Of a stretch of DNA of 64,000 nt, positions 17,913 to 25,575 are shown in pieces. Position numbers and translations under genes: made by a program. The stretch is from the NCBI GenBank assembly GCA_963835595.1, contig CAWIGL010000002.1, forward strand, positions 1,178,001 to 1,242,000. Direction: 5' to 3'. Under the pieces are notes generated by a model. It did no database searches and was not told the DNA's origin. It worked only from the letters and a program-made list of their open reading frames with translations. Positions within the stretch are counted from its first letter, which is position 1. Each line of letters begins with the position of its first letter. Origin of the DNA: CAWEPK01 sp963835595 (GTDB lineage Bacteria; Desulfobacterota; Syntrophorhabdia; Syntrophorhabdales; WCHB1-27).

Positions 17913-18774
17913 GATTTTCCGACCCCGAAAATGCCTGACGGCCTGAACAGCAGAACAAGAAGAAAAATGATGAACCCTATCGTATCCTTGTATGCAACGG
18001 AGACGTAGACTGCGCCCAACGACTCGACGAGGCCGAGGAGCAGCCCTCCCGCGATGGCGCCGGGGACGGACCCCAGTCCGCCGAGGACGACGATCACGAA
18101 GCACTTGGCGACGAGGATCTCCCCTACCGTCGGGTAAAGGTAGAGGGAAGGGGCCAAAAGGACGCCCGCGCCGCAGGCCAGAGCGGTGCCTATGCCGAAG
18201 GTGACCATCTCCATCTTCCCGGCGTTCACCCCCATCAGCGCGGCAGCCTCGGGCTCTGGCTAGTCGCCCTGATGGCGCGGCCCGTGTCCGTCTTCATCAT
18301 CACCCAGTAAAGGGCAACGGTAATGATGATGGCCATGCCGAAGGCGATCGCCAGTGGGATCGGCACGGCTATGCCGAATGGCCGCAGGGGCATGACCGCG
18401 TAATCGAGCTTGATCGTCCGGTAGTCGCCCGTCCATGCAAACAGGGCGAGGTTCGCCACGAAGAGGGACAGGCCGGCCGTATAAAGCAGCGTGTTCAGCT
18501 CACCCGCGGGGACGATTTTCTTGAGGAGAAACCTGTAAGCGAGCAGCCCCGCGAGGAAAGCGGCAGGCACCCACAGTATGATGGAGAGGAAGGGGTCTAT
18601 TCTCAGCAAGGAAAGCGTCCAGAAAGAGCCGAACATCCCGAGCATCACCATGTCGCCGTGCGCCATGTTTATGATGTGCATGACGCCGAAAATGATGGTG
18701 AGGCCGATGCCGATCATCGCGTAGAGCGATCCCGTCAAGATGCCGCTGACGATGCTTTGGACCAGAGTCTCCAT
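17909..18774 (-). CDS. livH: ABC transporter permease LivH, frameshifted near 18244-18250
   Basis: This is the second Liv permease, about 288 residues after joining the frames. The N-terminal block YAMIGIGLTIIFGVMHIINM and GDMVMLGMFG are LivH hallmarks. In the coupling loop the first frame reads GRAIRATSQSP then goes astray, while the other frame resumes as EAAALMGVNAGKMEMVTFGI. Adding one G (ccgaggct to ccggaggct) restores the expected loop, so a single deleted base explains the break. Downstream residues (LGSVPGAIAGGLLLG) are intact. It starts at ATG 18774 and is the second gene of the operon. Confidence 0.85.
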
Positions 18775-18836
18775 GTTTTCCCTGAGTTAAGGCGGGCCGC
18801 CTTGCGCGCATGCAGGGCGGCCCGCGTCCTTATGAG

Positions 18837-20069
18837 CTATCTCTTGGTTGACGGATCCGGGAAAATGTACTCCACTTCGGCGTTCGCCTTGGGGTATACG
18901 TTCAGGAGCTTGCCGCCGCGCCACTGGGCGAGCACGGAGTGCTCCGGCGAGTAGATATTCTGGTTCGTGTACTTGTCTCCAAGCGGTCCCGTCCAGTTGC
19001 CGAATTTCACCCTTCCGAAAACGGTCGTCATGTCCGTCTTGAGGAGGGCCTGGCGGAGCAGGTCGCGGTCTTTCTCCAGGTTGTTCGTCAATTTCGTCCT
19101 CTTCAGGGCGTCTGCAAGGATGTAGATCATGGAGTATCCTTCGACCTCGTGCTCCTTCGGGTGGATGCCGTATTTCTTCTGGAACTTCTGATAGAAGGCC
19201 TTCGTCTTGGGGTCGTTCGGGTTGCCCGACCAGGCGGCGGAAGAGAAGACGTTCTCGCTCAGGGTGCGGAGCTCAGTGGCGAAATCCTCGACGCCGAAGC
19301 CTCCGCCGAACCCTACGAACGCCCTCGGGGAGACGCCCATCTCCTTGGCGTGCCTGATGAGAAGGATGGCGTCGGTCGTCGACACGGCGATAGTGAGCAG
19401 GAAGTCAGGGTTATGCGCCTTCACCTTCGTCATCACGGGCTTGAAATCGAGGGTGTTTACAGGATAGGCCTCGTCGTTGGTGATGGGGACGTTCTTCGAT
19501 TTGAGGAACGCCAAAGCCGATCCCGCGATCGATTTTCCGAACACCGTGTTGTCGTATACTACAGCAGCCGATTTAGGCATCGCCCCCGGCACCTCGCTGA
19601 TGAAGCTGTTGAAGGCGCGGGGATAAATGGTCCCAGTGGGGCTGTTGCGGAAGACCCACTCGAACCCCTTTGCAGTGATGATATCTGCGGACGGGTGGTC
19701 CACCACGTAGGGGGTCTTGAGCCTCTGGGCGACCGAGGCGATCTCGACCGCCTGCCCCGAGGCGCGCCCGCCCGTCAGGCAGAGGACCTTGTACTGGTTG
19801 ATCAATTTTTCGGCGACCGTCGCGGCGAGAGGGTTCTTCGCCTGATGGTCTTCGATGATTACTTCGAGCTTCTTCCCGTTTACGCCGCCCGCCGCGTTGA
19901 TCTCCTCGACCGCCATGTCGTATGCCTTCTTGAATTTCGCGCCGAACGGTGCGTCGGGCCCGGTCATCGGCTGGGGAGCGCCGATCCTGAGAGTATCGTA
20001 CGGGGCAGCGGGCGCCGCAAGACAGATGGTTATAAAACATGCCAAAACCACTAATACGGACCTTCTCAT
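18837..20069 (-). CDS. Liv-type ABC transporter substrate-binding protein
   Basis: This 410-residue periplasmic binding protein is the first gene of the Liv operon. Its signal peptide is MRRSVLVVLACFITICLA, with cleavage near AAPA. The mature protein begins with DTLRIGAPQPMTGPDAPFG and KKAYDMAVEEINAAGGVNGK, the standard type I fold opening. The ligand pocket cannot be read with certainty from sequence; the family binds branched-chain amino acids, amides, or aromatic acids. AAGGGGGTC lies ahead of the ATG. The promoter is at 20161-20190, with an insertion sequence directly upstream. Confidence 0.92.
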   Translation of the reverse strand: MRRSVLVVLACFITICLAAPAAPYDTLRIGAPQPMTGPDAPFGAKFKKAYDMAVEEINAAGGVNGKKLEVIIEDHQAKNPLAATVAEKLINQYKVLCLTGGRASGQAVEIASVAQRLKTPYVVDHPSADIITAKGFEWVFRNSPTGTIYPRAFNSFISEVPGAMPKSAAVVYDNTVFGKSIAGSALAFLKSKNVPITNDEAYPVNTLDFKPVMTKVKAHNPDFLLTIAVSTTDAILLIRHAKEMGVSPRAFVGFGGGFGVEDFATELRTLSENVFSSAAWSGNPNDPKTKAFYQKFQKKYGIHPKEHEVEGYSMIYILADALKRTKLTNNLEKDRDLLRQALLKTDMTTVFGRVKFGNWTGPLGDKYTNQNIYSPEHSVLAQWRGGKLLNVYPKANAEVEYIFPDPSTKR

Positions 20070-20160
20070 AACGACCCCCTTTGTTTATATTTGAGAAGCC
20101 TTGGTTCCTGGTAAAGACGAAACGGAAAGAATTTATTGTCGCTTTTTATTCACTAAATAT

Positions 20161-20190
20161 ATTAAAATATGTTATTAAAAACTTTGTCAA
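20161..20190 (-). promoter_or_regulatory. Sigma-70-type promoter of the Liv operon
   Basis: On the minus strand, TTGACA (complement of 20185-20190) and TTTAAT (complement of 20161-20166) are 18 bp apart in an AT-rich stretch. The 5' leader would be about 85 bases. The insertion sequence begins only 16 bp upstream of the -35 box, so any former upstream activator site has been displaced. Confidence 0.55.
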
Positions 20191-20205
20191 GAAAAAACAG
20201 GGCTG
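20190..20205. repeat. Left copy of the 16-bp direct repeat flanking the insertion sequence
   Basis: AGAAAAAACAGGGCTG occurs here and again at 21561-21576, exactly abutting both ends of the element. It is best read as a target-site duplication. Confidence 0.8.
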
Positions 20206-21560
20206 TGTTGCTGCAATATAATTATGTCACCCCTTAACTGCAATATGAAAATGTCACCCCTGGCGATAATGAGGAGCACCAAGGGGAGGTGCTCCGGTGA
20301 GAAAAGGAGTGACGTTCATGGCAGAAGAGGTAAGGCGGTACGGCGTGATAGAGGCATCTCTGGATGGCAGGATGAAGAACCGGGAAGCGGCGGCTGCACT
20401 GGGCATCTCCGTCCGTCATGTAAAGAGGATCAAGAGCAGAGTCAAAAGGGAAGGACCTTCCGGGGTCAGGCATGGTAACCGCGACCGCCCTTCCTGCAGG
20501 GCCTTTCCTGGAGAACTCAAGGAGCGCACGATGGCCATGGCCAGGGAGAAGTATTTCGACTTCAATTTCTCCCACCTCTCGGAGATGCTTGAGGAGCAGG
20601 AGGGCATAAAAGTCAGCAGGGAGACCTTGAGGCAATGGCTTCGTCCCGAAGGGTTCGGCAGCAAGGTCAGAAAGCAGCGCAGGCATAGGAAGAGAAGAAA
20701 GCGATCGGAGAAGGAAGGTTATATGCTCTTCCTGGACGGCTCTCCCCACCAGTGGTTCGGGGAGGAAAAGACGACGCTTCTTCTATGTACCGACGACTCT
20801 ACAGGAAGACCTCTCTATGGTGTTTTCCGTAAGGAAGAGGACTTGGACGGCTGCTTCCAGGCATGCAAAGAGGTCTTTACCCGTTTCGGCCGCCCCTCTG
20901 TCTTCTATCTCGACAGGGCTTCTCAGTTCAAGACGACTCGTCACAAGAGCGAACCTCTGGAGCCCACACAGTTCCAAAGAGCAATGAGCGAGCTGGGCAT
21001 CAGGCTTATCTTTGCGTACTCCGCCCAGGCTAGAGGAAGGGGCGAGAGGATCAACAGGACCTTCCAGGACAGACTCGCGGCTGAACTGCACCTCAAGAAG
21101 ATCACTGACTCGGAAGGGGCGACAAGGTACCTCAACGGGAGCTTTATCCCTAAATACGCCCGCCTCTTCGGCGTCGCACCAGAAGACCCGGAAGCCGCGT
21201 GGAGGCCGGTTCCTAAAGACGTAGACCTACGGAACATTCTCTGCAAGCGATATGAGGCAAGAGTGAACTACGACAACACGATCTCGGTCAAGGGGCAGAT
21301 CATCCAGCTGTACCCGACAAAGACGAGGCTCAGCTTTGCGAAAGCTTCCGTTACCATAAACCGCTGGCTCGACGGGACATGGCACGTCTTTCACTATCCG
21401 ACAGGGGAAGTGCCCTGTAAACTCTGTTCAGGGACGCGTCCGGCCGGGGTCACCCACGCACCCAGGGCCGGCGAGCGAAGCGAGAGCGTCCCTGCGCTAA
21501 GGACAGAGGGGGTGACATTTTCATGTTGCAGAAAGGGTGACATTTTCATGTTGCAATAAC
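20206..21560 (+). mobile_element. Insertion sequence with doubled terminal repeats and a 16-bp target duplication (ISNCY/IS1202-like)
   Basis: This 1355-bp element encodes one DDE transposase. Each end carries two copies of a 22-bp motif resembling TGCAAYATGAAAATGTCACC: at 20212-20233 and 20239-20260 on the left, and inverted at 21509-21530 and 21534-21555 on the right. The flanking 16-bp repeat is long for an IS. Long duplications of roughly this size are known in the IS1202-related group, which fits the transposase type. The element appears intact and recent, since the duplications and most terminal repeat copies are near-perfect. Confidence 0.85.
20297..21559 (+). CDS. DDE transposase of the ISNCY/IS1202-like insertion sequence
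   Basis: The 420-residue transposase has an N-terminal helix-turn-helix (MKNREAAAALGISVRHVKRI) and an RNase-H-like catalytic core. Likely acidic residues are in LFLDGSPHQWF (first Asp), FYLDRASQF (second Asp) and GRGERINRTFQDRL (Glu). The DGSPH-WF block and the YxD-SQF block are typical of the ISNCY group rather than IS3 or IS481. GTG 20297 (GGGGAGG 7 bases before) is used; ATG 20318 with AAAGGAG is an equal alternative. The last residues are encoded by the right terminal repeats, so the stop lies within the IS end. Confidence 0.85.
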   Translation: MRKGVTFMAEEVRRYGVIEASLDGRMKNREAAAALGISVRHVKRIKSRVKREGPSGVRHGNRDRPSCRAFPGELKERTMAMAREKYFDFNFSHLSEMLEEQEGIKVSRETLRQWLRPEGFGSKVRKQRRHRKRRKRSEKEGYMLFLDGSPHQWFGEEKTTLLLCTDDSTGRPLYGVFRKEEDLDGCFQACKEVFTRFGRPSVFYLDRASQFKTTRHKSEPLEPTQFQRAMSELGIRLIFAYSAQARGRGERINRTFQDRLAAELHLKKITDSEGATRYLNGSFIPKYARLFGVAPEDPEAAWRPVPKDVDLRNILCKRYEARVNYDNTISVKGQIIQLYPTKTRLSFAKASVTINRWLDGTWHVFHYPTGEVPCKLCSGTRPAGVTHAPRAGERSESVPALRTEGVTFSCCRKGDIFMLQ

Positions 21561-21576
21561 AGAAAAAACAGGGCTG
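21561..21576. repeat. Right copy of the 16-bp direct repeat flanking the insertion sequence
   Basis: It is identical to 20190-20205. Deleting one copy plus the element would rejoin the Liv promoter region to the leader of the GlcG-like gene. Confidence 0.8.
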
Positions 21577-21676
21577 CTGTGCCTGTTTCTCTTTGCTTTT
21601 AAATGTTCCTGATCGAAGCACCATAGGTCTGCACGAAGAAGCGTCAGGGCATCAAAATAAAAAAGGAGGAGGGACG

Positions 21677-22165
21677 ATGCGTATGAGTACTGCCAGGATT
21701 TTAGCGCTACTGGTCGTTATGGTCGTTTTCTTCGCAGGCTCGGTCATGGCCCAGCAGATGCCGAACCCCTACGGGCCGAACATCAACCTCGCAACAGCCA
21801 AAAAAGTCGCTGCTGCGGCAGCCGAGCAAGCCGTAAAGATCAAGGTCAACGCCGTTATCGTCGTCGTCGACACGGGAGGCAACCTCGTCTACCTGGAGCG
21901 CATGGACGTCGTCCAGTGGGGGAGCATCGATGTGGCCGTCCATAAGGCCAAATGCTCGGCAGCCTTCAAGCGGCCCACAAAGGCGTTCGAGACCGTCATC
22001 GGCGGCGGCAACACTACTTATCTCACGCTCGACGGGGTGAGCGCGATCGAGGGCGGCATCCCGATCGTCCAGGACGGCAAGATCATCGGCGCCGTCGGGG
22101 TATCGGGCGGGTCCTCCGCGCAGGACGGGCAGATATCCCAGGCCGGGGCTGCCGTAATAAAATAG
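21677..22165 (+). CDS. Exported GlcG/HbpS-family (DUF336) heme-binding-like protein
   Basis: The 162-residue protein has a signal peptide (MRMSTARILALLVVMVVFFA, cleavage after VMA) followed by a single GlcG/HbpS domain. Typical blocks are VNAVIVVVDTGGNLVYLERMD and the C-terminal GGIPIVQDGKIIGAVGVSGG. Family members form octamers; HbpS binds heme, while the role of GlcG is unclear. AAAAGGAGG places the ATG at 21677. It is a single-gene unit between the insertion sequence and two strong hairpins. Confidence 0.85.
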   Translation: MRMSTARILALLVVMVVFFAGSVMAQQMPNPYGPNINLATAKKVAAAAAEQAVKIKVNAVIVVVDTGGNLVYLERMDVVQWGSIDVAVHKAKCSAAFKRPTKAFETVIGGGNTTYLTLDGVSAIEGGIPIVQDGKIIGAVGVSGGSSAQDGQISQAGAAVIK

Positions 22166-22196
22166 AAGGCCCGGCATTTGCGGAAGTGCGGCATTT

Positions 22197-22227
22197 GCGG
22201 GCCGGGCGGGCGATCCGCCCGGCCCGC
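22197..22227 (+). terminator. Strong GC hairpin downstream of the GlcG-like gene
   Basis: A perfect 13-bp stem: GCGGGCCGGGCGG (22197-22209) pairs with 22215-22227 over a 5-base loop. No T tract follows. A 12-bp direct repeat (CGGCATTTGCGG at 22172-22183 and 22189-22200) overlaps its left side. Confidence 0.5.
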
Positions 22228-22236
22228 GCGCATCGA

Positions 22237-22268
22237 AGAGGGGCGGGTATGGAATTACCCGCCCCTCT
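22237..22268 (+). terminator. Second strong hairpin downstream of the GlcG-like gene
   Basis: AGAGGGGCGGGTA (22237-22249) and TACCCGCCCCTCT (22256-22268) form a perfect 13-bp stem with a 6-base loop. Like the preceding hairpin it has no T run. The pair probably ends or stabilises the transcript and insulates it from the convergent tRNA gene. Confidence 0.5.
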
Positions 22269-22363
22269 GTGCGTAGAACACTAGAGCCGTCCGGCAACAC
22301 CCGGCCCGGCTGATGTTTCAGCCTTCAGGGTGTACATTATGTTCTTGAAATTACAGGGATAAA

Positions 22364-22459
22364 TGGCGGAAGTGCATGGGAATCGAACCCACCCACCAGC
22401 TCGTCACCGGTGCACTGGTTTTGAAGACCAGGAGGCCCACCAGGCGCCTTGGCACTTCC
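22364..22459 (-). tRNA. selC: tRNA-Sec (UCA anticodon)
   Basis: Read on the minus strand the gene runs GGAAGTGC...GCACTTCCGCCA, with an 8-bp acceptor stem and an encoded CCA. The anticodon stem CTGGT/ACCAG encloses the loop CTTCAAA, giving anticodon UCA (complement of 22422-22424), which reads UGA. The long variable arm (CACCGG / CTGGTG) and the roughly 96-nt length are those of bacterial selenocysteine tRNA. The cell therefore inserts selenocysteine; no selA, selB, selD or clear selenoprotein gene lies in this window. Confidence 0.95.
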
Positions 22460-22540
22460 GATGTGTCGGATATTGTCTCATAAATTTAAGATCGATTTCA
22501 AGGCGATGCGCGGCTTCTTTATGAATTCCCTGCCCTATTG

Positions 22541-23731
22541 CTACGGGTCGTCCTCGGTTTTCGTTTCCTTCTCCTTGGGCGGTTTGCGGTTTATAAGTGG
22601 GACTGCTTTGGAATAGATCGAGAATATCTTTTCAGAAGGAAGCGGCAGCGCTTCCTTGTCGTCCACGATGCTTGCCAGCTCGGGATAGAGGCTTAGGAGG
22701 AGATCGGACTTGATGGCAAATTCCACCCCCTCGGGTAACGCTCCCCCTGTCGCCGCGAAAAAAGAGGTCGGATTGAAGCCATGAGAGACGATACCTATCA
22801 CCCGGCCCTGGGCGTCGAGCAAAGGCCCCCCGCTGTTCCCCGGATTGCTCGCGGCGGATATTCTGAAATGCCTGCTGTCATTATCGATCCCCACTGTCGA
22901 TGAGACTACTCCGTTTGTGATGCCCGGGTTTTCGCCAAGCTTCAAACCCAGGGGATAGCCGATAACGAACGCCTGCTGGCCAGGTATCACCTTGTGGGAA
23001 GGGAATATCTGAAAGCCGACAGGAACCGGCCTCTCGTCCTTGAATTCTACGATAGCAATGTCGTTCTTCTTGTCCCGCTTCATGACCCTGCCTTTTATAG
23101 GCTTTCTGTCCGGAAAAACAACCTCGACCTCTTTCTCCTCCCTGACCACGTGGTAGTTCGTTACGATAAGGGGAAGGCGGCCGAGCACAAATCCCGATCC
23201 CGATCCGCCGGCGTCGCTTCCCTCCCCCGTTCCGCCTTCCGGCTCCTCTTTTTTGACCTTCCTTACGCTCGCCAATTTGAGATCATAGAAGGGGTCTTCG
23301 AAAAGGGCCTCCCTTACGACATCGACCGCGTATTGGGGGTTCAGGGACGGGTTGAAGCCCTTGCCTTCACTGATTATATCGAAAGAATATCCTTCGATGC
23401 GCTTGCCTTTTTCATCGACGCCCGATACGCGGTCGAGGCTGATCGTAACCTCCACGTCGCCACGGCGACGGACCGTCATGCTGCCCCTGCCCCTGCCCCT
23501 GAAGCGCACTTTATCCGCATCGACGGCCACCCGGCCGCCGTACAGGACGAACTTATCTCTGGCGACGGCCACAATCGTCTTCATTATCACACCGTGCTTG
23601 CCGACGATGATATCGACCGTCTTATCCTTCGCATCTCTGTCTTCAGGGACCAGCGACGAATAATGCGCCCCGGAGCAGCCGAGAAGGAAGAAAAGCCAGA
23701 CCGGGAAGAGCATGACGATAAAACGTTTCAT
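22541..23731 (-). CDS. Lipoprotein trypsin-like serine protease (HtrA/DegP-type S1C domain, no PDZ)
   Basis: The 396-residue protein starts with a lipoprotein signal (MKRFIVMLFPVWLFFLLGC, lipobox LLGC), so it is membrane-anchored. An N-terminal region of about 150 residues with no recognised domain precedes the protease domain. The catalytic triad is visible: His in TNYHVV, Asp in KKNDIAIVEF and Ser in SNPGNSGGPLL. No PDZ domain follows, unlike DegP, and the C-terminus is charged. GGAGG lies 6 bases before ATG 23731. It is the last gene of a minus-strand run and likely handles envelope protein quality or cleaves specific substrates. Confidence 0.85.
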   Translation of the reverse strand: MKRFIVMLFPVWLFFLLGCSGAHYSSLVPEDRDAKDKTVDIIVGKHGVIMKTIVAVARDKFVLYGGRVAVDADKVRFRGRGRGSMTVRRRGDVEVTISLDRVSGVDEKGKRIEGYSFDIISEGKGFNPSLNPQYAVDVVREALFEDPFYDLKLASVRKVKKEEPEGGTGEGSDAGGSGSGFVLGRLPLIVTNYHVVREEKEVEVVFPDRKPIKGRVMKRDKKNDIAIVEFKDERPVPVGFQIFPSHKVIPGQQAFVIGYPLGLKLGENPGITNGVVSSTVGIDNDSRHFRISAASNPGNSGGPLLDAQGRVIGIVSHGFNPTSFFAATGGALPEGVEFAIKSDLLLSLYPELASIVDDKEALPLPSEKIFSIYSKAVPLINRKPPKEKETKTEDDP

Positions 23732-23799
23732 GATTACCTCCGCCTGCATTCTACTGCTGCGTGCAGTCCGCGCGCCGCCGCCGCGTCTTTATGGGATGC

Positions 23800-24339
23800 T
23801 CATTCCACCATCAGAAAGGCATACCGGTTCATCGCCTCGTGGTAGTCCTTCAGCGGCTGTATGGGGTAGCCTACGCTGCGGACTGTCGCATAGACATCTA
23901 TGCCCATCGCGTCGGCGCCCGGCCGGCTCGACCGCTTGTCCTTGCAGCCCATCCTGTTGCCCGCGCATTCGTCGCACCGGTTGCACGCCTCGAACGCTAT
24001 CATGAATGCCTTGTAGTACCCGCTAAGAAAAACGTCCCTTTCGAGCTTCAGGAGCCTGGACGCCAGCTCCCGGCCCCACGGCTTGCGCTCGCCCATGTCG
24101 AGGAAGGTCTTCTCGAAATGGAAGATCGCCGCCTCATCGTACTCCGAGAAGAATTCCCTGCACTGCTCGATGGAAGGGACGTTGGGGGGACAGCTCCCTT
24201 TCACCCCGTACGCCGGGCAGCCGAACATGCACCTCAGCCTGACCCATTGGACTACCCTTATGTCCTTTGCCTTTATCCATTTGAAGTCGGTGAACCCGTG
24301 GCGGGCAAACATCTCTTCGAGCTGATCCCTTTTCGCCAT
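23800..24339 (-). CDS. DUF2284 predicted metal-binding protein
   Basis: The 179-residue protein is cysteine-rich and matches the DUF2284 pattern: VRLRCMFGCPAYGVKGSCPP near the N-terminus, then FEACNRCDECAGNRMGCKDK, and RPGADAMGIDVYATVRSVGYP towards the end. The cysteines are arranged as if for an iron-sulfur cluster or zinc. Function is unknown; the family is common in anaerobes and archaea and sometimes sits near corrinoid or aromatic metabolism genes. There is a weak GAAAAAG-type ribosome site before the ATG. Confidence 0.78.
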   Translation of the reverse strand: MAKRDQLEEMFARHGFTDFKWIKAKDIRVVQWVRLRCMFGCPAYGVKGSCPPNVPSIEQCREFFSEYDEAAIFHFEKTFLDMGERKPWGRELASRLLKLERDVFLSGYYKAFMIAFEACNRCDECAGNRMGCKDKRSSRPGADAMGIDVYATVRSVGYPIQPLKDYHEAMNRYAFLMVE

Positions 24340-24457
24340 CTTTTTCTACCCCCGCGCTTGATTCCGGCAAGAGCCGTATCTACACACTATTGCACGAAAA
24401 GCGACGGAGGGTAAAGGAAAATAATTCCCCGTTATCGGAAGGTCCCGGAGCGTCCGG

Positions 24458-24835
24458 CTACCCCTCCTCTATCTTGCGGATGATGCGCTCCCCCAGGACC
24501 TTGCAGGCGTCTGCGACCTGCCCGATGTCGACGGGTTCCAGGCCGTCCCAGTGGAGGCCGGCGACTACCACGACGTTCCTGCCGAGCCTGGCGGAGAGCA
24601 GCTCGGACATCAGCTTGACCGTCGCGTCCTCTTTGTGGCCGGGGTAGGTGAGGACGGACGACGTGGCGCTCCTTGCGCGCGGGTCCCGAAGGCTGGGCCT
24701 CGGCACGGCCATTGCGACGGCCCCTATGTGGACGGCCCCTCCCCACAGTGTGACAAGAAGGTCTTCGCCCATCTCATCGACGCGCGCGAAAACCCGGAAC
24801 CGGCCCCGCTTCACCGAAAACGTAGATCGCCTCAT
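24458..24835 (-). CDS. Small protein resembling LpdD (UbiD-decarboxylase accessory / prenylated-flavin chaperone family)
   Basis: This 125-residue protein shows VTLWGGAVHIGAVAMAVPRPS, SVLTYPGHKEDATVKLMSEL and VVVVAGLHWDGLE. The order GG-HIG, PRPS, GHKED and GxHxD is the pattern I associate with LpdD/VdcD-like proteins that accompany UbiD-type hydroxyarylic acid decarboxylases and handle prenylated FMN. No ubiD or ubiX homologue is visible in the window. AGGAGG lies upstream of the ATG. The assignment rests on recalled motifs and is moderate. Confidence 0.5.
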   Translation of the reverse strand: MRRSTFSVKRGRFRVFARVDEMGEDLLVTLWGGAVHIGAVAMAVPRPSLRDPRARSATSSVLTYPGHKEDATVKLMSELLSARLGRNVVVVAGLHWDGLEPVDIGQVADACKVLGERIIRKIEEG

Positions 24836-24879
24836 CCCCTACCGGCCCTCCTTTTGCCTGCATTCATGCACGTATTATC

Positions 24880-25527
24880 TCACAGCCTGAACCACTTCGG
24901 CTCCTCGAAACGCTCCGTGCAGCGCAGTATCCTGTTCTGATAGTTCGTCACGAGCTCCTCCTGGAGCTTTACCGCCACGCGAATGAACTCCTCGCTGCCC
25001 AGCATCCTGCCGATATCGACGGGGTCTTTGAAGGTAAGCTCGCCGATGATCTCGCTCACCCCGCCGAACGTGACGTTCCACCCGCCCGTCACCTCGACGT
25101 AGCCCAGGCTTTCTATCGCGGGGATATAGGCGTTGACGACGAAGTCGTCGTATTCCTTCTTCCTGCCGGGCCGCAGGTCGTAATACTGGTTGAGCTTCCA
25201 GACGTCCTTCTGTATAGCGTAGCCTTCCCGCCTCACCCTTCCCGTCGGCTCCAGGAGGGCGGCCCTGTAATTGTAAACGACGGACTTGAGCAGCCACACC
25301 AGCTCTTTGAACCTGCGGTCTCCCATCGACCGGGACAGCCCGTCTATGCCTGCAGCGCGGTGTACGGCAACGATCCTCGGACCGAACCCCACCTCCACGT
25401 AGTAGCCCCCGACAGGCACGAGACCGACTGCGGATATGCCGGGGAGAAACGTGTTTGTAATAAAATCTACGTACTCCTTTTCCTTGCCGGGGACGATGTC
25501 CCATGACTGGGTTAAGAGCACATCCAT
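24880..25527 (-). CDS. Internally duplicated NIPSNAP-like / dimeric alpha-beta barrel protein
   Basis: The 215-residue protein contains two homologous halves. The first begins QSWDIVPGKEKEYVDFITN and the second QYYDLRPGRKKEYDDFVVN, each followed by an IxxxGxxxVGGY-type strand. This is the ferredoxin-like dimeric alpha-beta barrel pattern, made into a pseudo-dimer by duplication. It is cytosolic (no signal peptide). AAAGGAGG precedes ATG 25527, which I prefer over a longer reading starting at 25554. No catalytic residues can be named. The neighbours (LpdD-like, DUF2284) suggest an anaerobic metabolic role. Confidence 0.6.
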   Translation of the reverse strand: MDVLLTQSWDIVPGKEKEYVDFITNTFLPGISAVGLVPVGGYYVEVGFGPRIVAVHRAAGIDGLSRSMGDRRFKELVWLLKSVVYNYRAALLEPTGRVRREGYAIQKDVWKLNQYYDLRPGRKKEYDDFVVNAYIPAIESLGYVEVTGGWNVTFGGVSEIIGELTFKDPVDIGRMLGSEEFIRVAVKLQEELVTNYQNRILRCTERFEEPKWFRL

Positions 25528-25575
25528 AAGGCCTCCTTTGCGAAAGATGGGCACTTAAAGCGGCCGGCCCGCTTA

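Noticed and set aside
22172..22200. 12-bp direct repeat CGGCATTTGCGG after the GlcG-like gene
   Set aside because: Only two short copies adjoin a hairpin; this is consistent with local slippage and is not treated as a separate element.
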